NCBI GenBank assembly: GCA_947346365.1
Contig: CANAAV010000014.1
Span: 1 to 64,000, forward strand
DNA: 64,000 nt
Source: an uncultured Flavonifractor sp.
GTDB lineage: Bacteria; Bacillota; Clostridia; Oscillospirales; Oscillospiraceae
Direction of reading: 5' to 3'
The notes under the pieces are model-generated. The model did not search any database. It had not been told where the DNA came from and saw only the letters and a program-made list of their open reading frames with translations. A program made the position numbers and the translations under genes. Shown one piece after another: positions 1 through 7,841 of this stretch. Position 1 is the first letter of the stretch, and each line of letters begins with the position of its first letter.

Positions 1-434
1 CTGGAGAGCCAGACCGCCAAAACGGCCAGCAGCCCGTGGAGCAGCCAGAGGGCGGACTGTCCGGCCAGCGTTCTGGCCCTCAGAAAGTCCTGGGAGCGGA
101 ACAGCACGCCCATCCATGCCGGCAGGAGAAACGACCAGAAAGAGACACCGATCTCATAAAAGATGCCGGCAAACAGGCCCATTCTCAGTTCTGCCCTTTG
201 CAGCTGGTGGGTGCAGGCGGCAATCAGAACCGCCTCCAGAGCCATTTGGTAGAAATCCGGCGCATGGAGCAGGAATAGCAAAACCGTGAGGGCCAGCGCC
301 CCGGCCAGTCCCGCCGCAATGCTTTTTCGGTCTGGCCTCTTTATGGACAACAACCGGTGAACGAGCGCCAGGCCCACCAGAACACGCACCGCCCCGGTCA
401 ACATGCTGGAGAATAGCAGAAACATGTCCGTCAT
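1..434 (-). CDS. Sensor kinase N-terminal membrane region (partial)
   Basis: Reading leftwards from an ATG at 434, the frame stays open to the window edge. It encodes at least 144 residues starting MTDMFLLFSSML, with several hydrophobic segments typical of the multi-pass sensor part of AgrC/LytS-like GHKL kinases. The start codon overlaps the stop of the LytTR regulator upstream (ATGA), so the two genes are translationally coupled. The kinase domain lies outside the window, so the kinase call rests on the partner regulator. A generic membrane protein cannot be excluded. Confidence 0.6.
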   Translation of the reverse strand, partial: MTDMFLLFSSMLTGAVRVLVGLALVHRLLSIKRPDRKSIAAGLAGALALTVLLFLLHAPDFYQMALEAVLIAACTHQLQRAELRMGLFAGIFYEIGVSFWSFLLPAWMGVLFRSQDFLRARTLAGQSALWLLHGLLAVLAVWLS

Positions 435-1150
435 ATGTGCGCCCCCCAGTAGGCGTTGATCTGCGCCTTCACCTCTTGCAGATGGGAGCGGCTGATGGGG
501 AGGGCGGCGCCGTTTTTCAGGACGGCCATGCCCTCCTTGACCTGCATGACGTGGATCATGTTGACGATGCAGCCCCGGTCGATAAAAATAAATTCCTCCG
601 CGCCCAGCTCCTCATAGACCTGCTGTAAGCTCTTTCGCACCTTGGCTACCCCACCCGCGGTGGTGATGCTGGTGTTCTTGCCGTCCCGGGAAAGGAAAAG
701 GATTTCCTTATACGGGATTTTCTCCAGGCGGCTGTTGGTCTGGATGGTGTAGAACTGCCCCTCCTCCAACTCAATCAGCCGGATGGCGTCGCAGATTGCC
801 CCAGGGAGCCGCCGGGCGATGTCGTCCTTGGGGACATACCGGAAGATGGACAGCTCAAAGGCGTCGATGGCGTACTCCACATGGGAGGTGATGAAGATGA
901 TCTTCACATTGGGCAAAAAGGGCCTGATCTTCCCGGCCAGCTCCATCCCGGTGCTGCCGGGCATTTCAATATCCAGCAGGATCAGGTCAAAGTAAAACCC
1001 ATCCTCAGTGATGTCGTAGAGGAGATTTTCGCTGTGGGTGTAGGCGGCGATCTCGCCGGCGCTCCCGCATTGCTTCAGGCAGTCCTCCGCGATGTCTCGA
1101 TTGGATTGGACGGCGGCGCTGTCATCGTCGCAGATGGCAATACGCAGCAT
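431..1150 (-). CDS. LytTR-family response regulator
   Basis: Receiver domain at residues 1-125, with the acidic pocket at D8-D10 and the likely phosphoacceptor D60 in LILLDIEMPG. A LytTR DNA-binding domain follows at about 135-239 (KIPYKEILFLSRDGKNTSI ... FIFIDRGCIVNM). Proteins of this build answer peptide or cell-envelope signals relayed by GHKL kinases. I chose the ATG at 1150 because GGGAGG lies 11 bases upstream; an in-frame ATG 21 bases earlier has no ribosome binding site. It forms a two-gene operon with the membrane protein that begins at 434. The targets cannot be told from the sequence. Confidence 0.85.
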   Translation of the reverse strand: MLRIAICDDDSAAVQSNRDIAEDCLKQCGSAGEIAAYTHSENLLYDITEDGFYFDLILLDIEMPGSTGMELAGKIRPFLPNVKIIFITSHVEYAIDAFELSIFRYVPKDDIARRLPGAICDAIRLIELEEGQFYTIQTNSRLEKIPYKEILFLSRDGKNTSITTAGGVAKVRKSLQQVYEELGAEEFIFIDRGCIVNMIHVMQVKEGMAVLKNGAALPISRSHLQEVKAQINAYWGAHI

Positions 1151-1326
1151 GGAGTAATCTACCTCCCTCATTATTATGACGAAACATTATACTACGGCTG
1201 CCCTGCCCTGGCAAGCCGCCATCCGCCTGTTTGTTATGAAATGCTTTTTAAATGTCTCGAAATGTTTTGCAAGGGCCACTCCGAACCGTCCAAAATAAAA
1301 AGAGATAAATATTTCTCATCTTCCTA

Positions 1327-1380
1327 TTGACACGAAGAAAAGAAAGTGATATATTTGTCTTGCAAAGAGACAAATATATC
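1327..1380 (+). promoter_or_regulatory. Promoter with 13-bp palindromic operator
   Basis: TTGACA at 1327-1332, a 17-bp spacer and TATATT at 1350-1355 make a near-consensus sigma-A promoter. A perfect 13-bp inverted repeat (GATATATTTGTCT at 1348-1360 and its complement at 1368-1380, 7 bp apart) covers the -10 box and the start site. The ribosome binding site and ATG of the DUF3796 gene follow within 25 bp. Autorepression by the XRE protein encoded second in the operon is inferred. Confidence 0.8.
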
Positions 1381-1400
1381 TTATTAGCAGGAGGCACACC

Positions 1401-2069
1401 ATGAAAAAGAATCAGGTAAAAATCTGGGTTGGCTGCGGGATCTTCTGCATCGCGGCCGTGCTGCTCTCAGTCTGGCACGCTGTTACATTTAACGATTCCC
1501 GCCTGGTCGCCCCCATGGACTTTGGAAGCTACTCCTTCAACGTGAAGGATCTGCCTATGCTTTTATCCATCTCCCTCACCTGCGTCTATGTGCTCGCTCT
1601 GTTGATCCAGCTGTTTATCAGCATCGGGAAGAGCAAGAGGAACGCCGCAAAGACAAACATGACGCGCAAGGTCAATCCTAAGCTGGGGTTCCTGGGGCTG
1701 CTGGGACTTTTGGGTTTTGCGGGCTTTTGGAGTTATCCTGTCAGGGGCGATATCACTCCCTTTGTGTTCTTCCTGTTTTTCGGATTCTTCGGATTTTTCT
1801 ATGAGGGAAAGCTATCCGGGACTTTTATGGATGAACGCTTCCGCGAGAATACCGCCCGCGCCCAGCTCAACACTTACAAAATCACGTTCAGCATCACGCT
1901 GATTGCGTTGGTCATTCTCTGTCAGGGGAGGCTGTTCGGCAGCCTGGAATATACCCTGATCGCCACAATCATCGTGCTCTCCCTCACGCTGGCCCTGGGC
2001 ATTTTCCTCCCGGAGTATCTGCTCTACCGCTATGACCACGACGGTCAGACGGAGGAGGGCGGGGAATAA
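1401..2069 (+). CDS. DUF3796 membrane protein
   Basis: A 222-residue protein with about five membrane segments (near 8-25, 50-70, 95-112, 115-135 and 160-205). It has the glycine/phenylalanine-rich LGFLGLLGLLGF ... FFLFFGFFGFFYEGKL stretch that marks DUF3796. The ATG follows AGGAGG by 6 bases. These proteins are commonly encoded next to a small XRE regulator, as here, where the regulator starts 4 bases after this stop. The function is not established; a role in envelope stress or as a regulator-linked membrane sensor is only a guess. Transcription comes from the operator-bearing promoter just upstream. Confidence 0.75.
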   Translation: MKKNQVKIWVGCGIFCIAAVLLSVWHAVTFNDSRLVAPMDFGSYSFNVKDLPMLLSISLTCVYVLALLIQLFISIGKSKRNAAKTNMTRKVNPKLGFLGLLGLLGFAGFWSYPVRGDITPFVFFLFFGFFGFFYEGKLSGTFMDERFRENTARAQLNTYKITFSITLIALVILCQGRLFGSLEYTLIATIIVLSLTLALGIFLPEYLLYRYDHDGQTEEGGE

Positions 2070-2072
2070 GAA

Positions 2073-2273
2073 ATGGCTGAGTTTACGTGCAGGTTAAAAA
2101 AGTACCGGCAGCTGAAGAATTTGACGCAGGAGCAGCTGGCCGCGCAGGTAGGCGTGCGCCGGGAAACCATCATGCGGCTGGAAAAGGCGCAATACAATCC
2201 CTCCTTGAAACTGGCCATTGACATTTCAAGGGCGGTTGAGGCCCCAATCGAAGAACTATTTGTTTTTGATTGA
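2073..2273 (+). CDS. Small XRE/Cro-type repressor
   Basis: A 66-residue protein that is almost entirely a helix-turn-helix domain: [58 protein letters not shown]. This is the YozG/Cro-like class that follows DUF3796 membrane proteins. It starts 4 bases after the previous stop, so it is surely co-transcribed. The best candidate binding site is the perfect inverted repeat at 1348-1380 over the operon promoter, giving autoregulation. No sensor domain is present; any signal would have to act on the DNA-binding domain or come through the membrane partner. Confidence 0.85.
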   Translation: MAEFTCRLKKYRQLKNLTQEQLAAQVGVRRETIMRLEKAQYNPSLKLAIDISRAVEAPIEELFVFD

Positions 2274-2346
2274 GGGGCCCATTCCGCCGCCTGTATCTGT
2301 TCTTGAGGCGCTATAAAATAGCAGATGCGCCGGCACAGCGGTAAAG

Positions 2347-2394
2347 CGGCGCGCCCCAGGTAACCTCATAAAGTTACCTGGGGCGCGCCGTTTT
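2347..2394. terminator. Intrinsic terminator, 18-bp stem
   Basis: A perfect 18-bp stem (2347-2364 with 2373-2390) with an 8-base loop, followed by TTTT on the plus strand. It lies between the convergent XRE gene and the DUF4179 gene and probably serves mainly the plus-strand operon. Confidence 0.85.
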
Positions 2395-2411
2395 GCTGAT
2401 TTTGTTTTAGA

Positions 2412-3647
2412 TTACCGGGGAAGCTGGACGGTCCAGTGCAAGTTTTCGTACTCATAGCTGCGCGGGAAGCTCCTGACCCACTGGGGCGCGCCCGTGTCGC
2501 TGACGCTCTTCTGGAAGAGCATGGTCTCCAGCACCACATGCCCGATCTCCACCGCCGACACCGGCTCGGTCATCTCCGGCGGCGCTGCGTACTCAATCAG
2601 CATATAGGCCGACGAGGTGCGGTCATAGCTGGGCTGCGCCGGGTAACGTGTGCCGGAGGCCCCTATAAAGGACACCTCCTTGGCCCGGACGCTCCAGAGG
2701 TTCCCCTCCGTGGCGTTTACCGCCAGGGTGCGGTCCGCGTAGAAGGAGAGGCTGCGCCCGTCCTGACTGACCAAAGCGGCCACCTCGCCCTGAGGGAACC
2801 GACGCACATCCTTGGTGTAAGAGAGCTGTGCCGGAGGGACCAGGCGAAGGGTAAACTCCCACAAAGCGTCATCCTTCCAGTCGTTGATACGGAAGGTATA
2901 GCCCTCCTCCGGCTGCTCTCCCACCCGGAAGGTGGCGGAGACGGTGCCCGCGCACCACACATCGCCCAGCTCCGCATAGCCCGGCAGAGTCTCCCCCGGC
3001 AGGAGCCGGGCCAAGTAGGTCATAGCCACATCATTCACATGGAAGTGATCCGGCCCCAGCCAGCCCTCGATCTGCTGGTCGTTTACCCAGAGATCCCCTT
3101 GGAGCGCTCCGCGCTCCTGGGGAACGCCCTCCGCCAGAAGCTGGAGATTGTAGTAAACCGCATCATAGCGCTGCCGGCCCTGTGTCAGCAGCGGATTTTC
3201 CGTCGCTTGCCAGGTGTAATACGGGTGGCCCAACGATTCTCCCGCCTCCAGGGCGGCCACACGGCCGGGCAGGATGGTCTCGGTTTCCGGGTACTCCTCC
3301 AACGAGAAGTGGTCGATGTCCACGGTCAGATACTCGCCCTCTTGAATGGCTTTTACCTGGAACATCCAGTCCCCGCTGGTCCACTGGATGGGCTCCTCCA
3401 GCACCAGAAGGGCGGCGTCCTCCTCTGCCGCGCCCATTCCGGCCAGATACCGGATGAGCTGTCCTGCTCCGGCGGCAATGGCTCCGGCGTTCATCACGCA
3501 GGCCAGCAGCGCGGCACAGGCGGCGGCGGCCCCCAGCTTCCTCCAGCTCCAGCGCCGCCGGTCCGCCGGGCGCTCCGGCAGGGCCTCTCCGGTCAGCTGG
3601 AGGAGGTCCTCCTCGTCCAACAGCTCCGTCCAATCATAGTGTCTCAT
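2412..3647 (-). CDS. DUF4179-type anti-sigma factor
   Basis: A 411-residue protein with a short cytoplasmic head (MRHYDWTELLDEEDLLQLTG), one membrane segment near residues 38-60 and a large extracytoplasmic beta-rich region. This is the arrangement of DUF4179 anti-sigma factors. Its start lies inside the end of the upstream sigma factor gene with a 14-base overlap, a layout expected for a sigma/anti-sigma pair made in fixed proportion. By family knowledge it would hold the ECF sigma factor at the membrane until an envelope signal releases it. The signal is unknown, and no metal or protease motif was seen. Confidence 0.7.
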   Translation of the reverse strand: MRHYDWTELLDEEDLLQLTGEALPERPADRRRWSWRKLGAAAACAALLACVMNAGAIAAGAGQLIRYLAGMGAAEEDAALLVLEEPIQWTSGDWMFQVKAIQEGEYLTVDIDHFSLEEYPETETILPGRVAALEAGESLGHPYYTWQATENPLLTQGRQRYDAVYYNLQLLAEGVPQERGALQGDLWVNDQQIEGWLGPDHFHVNDVAMTYLARLLPGETLPGYAELGDVWCAGTVSATFRVGEQPEEGYTFRINDWKDDALWEFTLRLVPPAQLSYTKDVRRFPQGEVAALVSQDGRSLSFYADRTLAVNATEGNLWSVRAKEVSFIGASGTRYPAQPSYDRTSSAYMLIEYAAPPEMTEPVSAVEIGHVVLETMLFQKSVSDTGAPQWVRSFPRSYEYENLHWTVQLPR

Positions 3648-4179
3648 CTTCCCGCTCCTTTCCCATGCCCAGGCCCTGGCGGGCCAGCAGGCGCTTCAAT
3701 TTCTTCCGCAGCCGGGCGGTCCGGGCGTCCACCGCTCCGGCGCTGAGGCCCATGGCCTGTCCAATCTCCTGGGACGGCCACTGATACAGAAAGCGCAGGG
3801 TAAACAGCCGCCGCTCCTCCCGGTTCAGCTCGGCCAGCGCCCGGCGCAGGCCGTCCCGCACTGCCTCCCGCTCCATCTGATCCCCGGCGGTGAGATAGTC
3901 CTGGTGGTCCGCAAGGGGCTCCTCCCTCCGGGCGGACAGCCTGCGCAGGCGGTCCCTGGCCCGGCTGCGGGTCAAGACACACAGATAGGTCTGCTCACTG
4001 CCCCGCTCCGGATTCCACTTGTCCGCCCCGGATACATAGGCCCAAATGGCATCCTGTACGCACTCCTCACAGTCCTCAGGATGCTGTGCCAGGATGGAGC
4101 GGGCCACCGTGTCCAACAGACGGCGGTACTGTCTGTAAATGCGGGCGGCCTCCGCCTCCTGGTCCCGGTCCCATACCAT
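3634..4179 (-). CDS. ECF-type RNA polymerase sigma factor
   Basis: A 181-residue sigma-70 family protein. Region 2 is near residues 15-80 (YRRLLDTVARSILAQHPEDCEECVQDAIWAYV ... YLCVLTRSRARDRLRRL). Region 4 is near 115-170 (LNREERRLFTLRFLYQWPSQEIGQAMGLSAGAVDARTARLRKKLKRLL). The ATG at 4179 follows a GGGGGGAG ribosome binding site by about 10 bases; a longer in-frame extension exists but lacks one. The gene overlaps the membrane anti-sigma gene by 14 bases. ECF factors of this group usually control envelope or antimicrobial-stress genes. Which promoters it reads cannot be said; the adjacent ABC exporter operon is a reasonable candidate. Confidence 0.85.
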   Translation of the reverse strand: MVWDRDQEAEAARIYRQYRRLLDTVARSILAQHPEDCEECVQDAIWAYVSGADKWNPERGSEQTYLCVLTRSRARDRLRRLSARREEPLADHQDYLTAGDQMEREAVRDGLRRALAELNREERRLFTLRFLYQWPSQEIGQAMGLSAGAVDARTARLRKKLKRLLARQGLGMGKEREDETL

Positions 4180-4390
4180 ATCCAATGCTCTCCCCCCTTT
4201 CATGAGACAGTACGGCAGCACGACGAAATTTCTGACGGGAATTCTTAAAAAATTTTTTGCAGCAGCGGCGGCGGCGCGGAGAAGCCGTCCCTGCTCTGCT
4301 GAAGTTTTCTGGGCAATACCCCCTATAAAACCTCCAATATAATAGGGTGGCGTAACGATATCACAAAATACCCTCACCGCTGGCCGTCGT

Positions 4391-5266
4391 CTATGACCCC
4401 AAAAAGGACAGTCTGATTTCCAGCATGTCTCCTGTAATCCGCGCGCTTACCTGCCCGCCCATCCGCTCCATCAGTTCCCGCACGATGGACAGGCCCAGAC
4501 CGGCCCCGCCCTTTGCCCGGGCGGGGCTGCTCTGGTAGAAGCGGTCAAACAGGTGCTCCGGGTCCGGCCTGGGACCGGGAGTCAGCGGGTTGAAAAAACA
4601 GATCGCCCCGTCCCGGCCGGAAACGGTCAGCCCCCCGCCCCCGTGGCGCAAAGCGTTGGCGATCAAGTTCCGGTACACCCGGCCCAGGGCCTCTGGGCTG
4701 GCCCAAACCGCCATATCCTCCCGGTCAAATTGCAGCTTCGGTTCCACCCCCGCCGCCTCCAGCCGGGGGTAAAACTCCGCCAAGGCGTCCCACAGAGGCG
4801 GCAGGGCCGCCATGCTTTCGCATTCCAAGGGAATGGAACTGCCCTGGAGGCGGGTGTAGAGGAACAGCTCCTCCAAGAGCGCCTCCAACTCCTCCAGCCG
4901 CTTTTGCACAATGCCCAGATACTCCGTCTGACGCTCCGGTTCCCCCTCCAGCAGCTGTAAGTAGCCCATAGCCCCGGCCAGGGGGGTGCGGATATCGTGA
5001 GAGATGCAGGCCATGGTGTATTTCAGCTCCTGCTCCTGCCTGGACGTCTCCAGACGCAGCCGCCGCCCCTCCTCCAGCCGCTTGTTCACCGCCTGGCAGA
5101 GCCGCCGGGGCGCCGCGCCGGACATATTTACTGTCAGACGCAGATTGCTCTGCGCCGGGGTCTCCTCCAGCACCCGGGCCATCTCCAGCAGCTGGGCGCG
5201 GTAGGCCCACAGGCGCAGCAGGGCGGGGGCCAGGGCGGCAAGGGCCAGAATCAGGGCAGGCAGCAC
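4391..5266 (-). CDS. Short histidine kinase of the exporter operon
   Basis: A 291-residue kinase with one N-terminal membrane helix (residues 1-20), no extracellular sensor domain, the H-box SHDIRTPLAGAMGYLQLL near residue 90 and an ATPase domain with NLIANALRHGGGG and GGAGLGLSIVRELM. Intramembrane kinases with almost no sensor region typically accompany ABC exporters for bacitracin- or lantibiotic-like peptides and sense transporter activity. It is the last gene of an operon in the order response regulator, ATPase, permease, kinase, and starts 12 bases after the permease stop. Partnership with the OmpR-type regulator at 7086-7760 is inferred from position. Confidence 0.85.
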   Translation of the reverse strand: MLPALILALAALAPALLRLWAYRAQLLEMARVLEETPAQSNLRLTVNMSGAAPRRLCQAVNKRLEEGRRLRLETSRQEQELKYTMACISHDIRTPLAGAMGYLQLLEGEPERQTEYLGIVQKRLEELEALLEELFLYTRLQGSSIPLECESMAALPPLWDALAEFYPRLEAAGVEPKLQFDREDMAVWASPEALGRVYRNLIANALRHGGGGLTVSGRDGAICFFNPLTPGPRPDPEHLFDRFYQSSPARAKGGAGLGLSIVRELMERMGGQVSARITGDMLEIRLSFLGS

Positions 5267-5278
5267 GGAAATTCCTCC

Positions 5279-6085
5279 TTAAATATCCCGCTTCTCCATA
5301 GACAGCAGGCTTCCGATTCCATAGAGGGCCGCCCAAGCGATGGTGCAGGCTAAGACCATTCCAATCGGAGTGATTCCGCTCTCAGGCGTATAGACGCCCT
5401 TTACCACGGCGGCAAGAAAATACTGCTCCAGAGCAGGCCAGCGCAGCAGCCTGCCCAGCGTCCCCACCAGAGCGACCGTCAGCCCGCTCCCGGCTACCAG
5501 GGACAGAATGATGCCCGGCGTGGTGCTTCTGCCCAGCAGGACCAGAGCCAGGGCCATCAGCCCAAACGCCCAGTGGGGCAGCCACATCCAAAGGGCATAG
5601 CGCAAAACATGCGAAATCGAATCGGGCGCCGGGTACATGTGGATCAGCACAGGGGACAAGAGCATCAGCAGGACGGATAAAACGGTAATCATTGCGCTGT
5701 AGACGCCCGCCAGCAGAATCTTTGAGAGCACATAGTCCCGGCGGCGGGGCTTGGCAGAACAGATATTTTTAATAAAGCCGCTGGAGAAATCGCCGTTGAC
5801 AAACAGCGTCATTCCAATCCCGGTCATGACCAGTAAAAAGCCGCTGCCTAAGGTTTCGTGCATGAGGTCCAGCTGTGACATATTGTGGATATACTCGCTC
5901 ATCATGCGGTCAGATTCTGTAATTTCCGCTCCCTGCGCCTCCATCGCGTCCATCATTTCCGAGTCCGCCACAGCGTAAGCCATGACCGTCACCATAACCA
6001 GCAGCACAGCCGTCACGCCCAGGATCATATAAAAGCTCCGGCTTCTGAACAGACGCCGCAAGTCCATTTTCAGCAGATTAAACAT
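5279..6085 (-). CDS. ABC-2 type transporter permease
   Basis: A 268-residue membrane protein starting MFNLLKMDLRRLFRSRSFYMILGVTAVLL. It has about six membrane segments and one large loop after the first (MMDAMEAQGAEITESDRMMSEY), the build of the ABC-2 permeases used in BcrB/LanE-type immunity exporters. The ATG at 6085 follows GGGAGG by 8 bases and overlaps the end of the ATPase gene by 8 bases, indicating tight coupling. It should form the membrane channel for the ATPase encoded just upstream. The substrate, perhaps a membrane-active peptide, cannot be read from the sequence. Confidence 0.8.
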   Translation of the reverse strand: MFNLLKMDLRRLFRSRSFYMILGVTAVLLVMVTVMAYAVADSEMMDAMEAQGAEITESDRMMSEYIHNMSQLDLMHETLGSGFLLVMTGIGMTLFVNGDFSSGFIKNICSAKPRRRDYVLSKILLAGVYSAMITVLSVLLMLLSPVLIHMYPAPDSISHVLRYALWMWLPHWAFGLMALALVLLGRSTTPGIILSLVAGSGLTVALVGTLGRLLRWPALEQYFLAAVVKGVYTPESGITPIGMVLACTIAWAALYGIGSLLSMEKRDI

Positions 6086-6989
6086 GCTCCGCACCTCCCA
6101 TCCGCTCCAGGAAATAGCCCTCCAGGTCCTGGCTGTGCATCCCCATTTCCTCCACCGCGATGCCCGCCTGAGTAAGTATCTGCCCCACGGTTTTGGCATC
6201 CACCGCTTCGTAAATCCGAAGCTCTCCCTCCGGGCGCATTTCCCAGCGGGTCAGGTGGAGTTCCCGCTCCAGCAGGGCCGCCGCCTTCTGAGGCTGGCCG
6301 GCTTTCAGGTGCAGGTAGTCGGTGCATTTCTGCGCAAGCTCCCCGGCGGTGACCTGCTCCACCAGCCGTCCCGCCTGGATAATGCCGTACCGGGTGGCGA
6401 TTTTACTCAGCTCGCCCAGAATGTGGGAGCTTATCAGCAGGGTCAGCCCCCGCTCCCGGTTCAGCCGCAGAAACAGCTCCCGCATCTCCCGGATGCCCTC
6501 CGGGTCCAGGCCGTTGATGGGCTCGTCCAGCAGCAGCAGGTCCGGCCCGCCCAGCAGGGCCAGGCCCACCCCCAGCCTCTGCTTCATGCCCATGGAGTAG
6601 TGCTTCACCGGCTTTTTCTCCTTCGGGGACAGGCCCACCATCTCCACTGTCTCGCTCACCTGCCGCTCCGGGCTGTCCAGCCCCAGCAGCGTGGCATGGA
6701 GCCGCAGGTTCTCCCGCCCGCTCAGGTCGGGATAGAGCCCCGGCTGCTCAATCAGCGCCCCCACCCGGCGGCGGGCCACCGGGTCCCAGACGGGCTTGCC
6801 GAAGATCAGCGCCTCCCCCTGGGTGGGCCGGGCCAGGCCGCACAGGAGCTTCAGGGCGGTGGACTTGCCCGCGCCGTTGCGGCCGACGAAGCCGTAAATG
6901 TCCCCCCGCTCTACCGATAAATCCAGGCGGTCTACCGCCCAGTTGTCCTTGTAGCGCTTGGACAGCTCCCTTGTCTGTATAACTGCCAT
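6078..6989 (-). CDS. ABC exporter ATP-binding protein (BcrA-like)
   Basis: A 303-residue ATPase with Walker A GRNGAGKST at residues 36-44, the ABC signature YSMGMKQRLGVGLALLG and Walker B LLLLDEPINGLDPEG. About 90 C-terminal residues follow, as in BcrA and other peptide-antibiotic immunity ATPases. It pairs with the ABC-2 permease overlapping its 3' end and sits 96 bases after the operon's response regulator. The expected role is ATP-driven removal of a membrane-active compound. A gliding/ABC-2 exporter with another cargo is the main alternative. Confidence 0.88.
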   Translation of the reverse strand: MAVIQTRELSKRYKDNWAVDRLDLSVERGDIYGFVGRNGAGKSTALKLLCGLARPTQGEALIFGKPVWDPVARRRVGALIEQPGLYPDLSGRENLRLHATLLGLDSPERQVSETVEMVGLSPKEKKPVKHYSMGMKQRLGVGLALLGGPDLLLLDEPINGLDPEGIREMRELFLRLNRERGLTLLISSHILGELSKIATRYGIIQAGRLVEQVTAGELAQKCTDYLHLKAGQPQKAAALLERELHLTRWEMRPEGELRIYEAVDAKTVGQILTQAGIAVEEMGMHSQDLEGYFLERMGGAEHV

Positions 6990-7085
6990 AGGAAAACCTC
7001 CTTTTTGGTTTGCAGGGTCAGTTTAACAGACAGGCGCCCAAACATCGCAAAGGAAGGGTAAAGAAAGTGCAAAGTTTACTCACTG

Positions 7086-7760
7086 TCACACTTCTACCAG
7101 CTTAAACCCAATGCCCCACACGGTCTGGATGTAGCCGTGCGTGCCGCTGGGCCGCAGCTTGGAGCGGATGTTGCTGACGTGGACGGTGATGGTCTTGTCC
7201 TCCACGGCGTACTCCTCCCGCCAGACCGCCTCGTAGATCTGCCGCTTGGTGAACACCCGCTTGGGACGGCCTGCCAGCAGCTCCACGATTTTGAACTCGT
7301 GGGCGGTGAGGTTGACCGGCTCTCCGGCGGCGGTCAGGGTCATCTCCTCCAGGTTCAGCACCCAGTCCCGATAGCGCAGAAGCGCTCCTCCGGGGGCGGC
7401 GCTGGCGTGGCGCAGCTGTACCAAAATCCTGGCCCACAGCTCCTCCAGCTGATAGGGTTTGGTCAGGTAGTCGTCCGCTCCCAGGCCCAGCAGCTCCACC
7501 TTGTCGGACAGCTCGTTTTTGGCCGAGAGCACGATTACCGGCACTTGACTTGCCCTGCGGATTTCCCCAATCAGCTCACCGCCGGACAGCCCCGGGAGCA
7601 TCAGGTCCACCAGCAGCAGGTCAACGCCGCCCGCCTGCCAGAGCAGCCGGCCCTCGGTGCCGGAAAATGCCTGTGCGCACTGGCAGCCCTTCCGCCGCAA
7701 GTACGCAGCGGTAGAGTTGTTGATGTCGGTATCATCTTCCACAATCAGGATATGGGGCAT
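7086..7760 (-). CDS. OmpR-family response regulator
   Basis: A 224-residue regulator with receiver (acidic pair EDD near residues 8-10, phosphoacceptor in LLLVDLMLPG, conserved K in YLTKPYQLEE) and a winged-helix output domain (LTAHEFKIVELLAGRPKRVFTKRQIYEAVW ... VHVSNIRSKLRP ... YIQTVWGIGFKLVEV). It is the first gene of an operon that continues into the ATPase, permease and short kinase. By analogy with BceRS/BcrR-type systems it would induce the exporter when the substrate is present. The upstream region (7761-7841) shows no clear operator. Confidence 0.88.
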   Translation of the reverse strand: MPHILIVEDDTDINNSTAAYLRRKGCQCAQAFSGTEGRLLWQAGGVDLLLVDLMLPGLSGGELIGEIRRASQVPVIVLSAKNELSDKVELLGLGADDYLTKPYQLEELWARILVQLRHASAAPGGALLRYRDWVLNLEEMTLTAAGEPVNLTAHEFKIVELLAGRPKRVFTKRQIYEAVWREEYAVEDKTITVHVSNIRSKLRPSGTHGYIQTVWGIGFKLVEV

Positions 7761-7841
7761 GGGACGGCCTCCTCAGTCAGTTTTAGAAATGATAGCACAG
7801 ACAGAGACAGAAAGAAATACCCTTGCCCGCCAATATTTTGC

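Noticed and set aside
2436..3746. A 436-codon plus-strand open frame
   Set aside because: It is antisense to the anti-sigma and sigma genes, which overlap in the expected way. The composition is skewed to Gly, Arg and Leu and it starts without a ribosome binding site.
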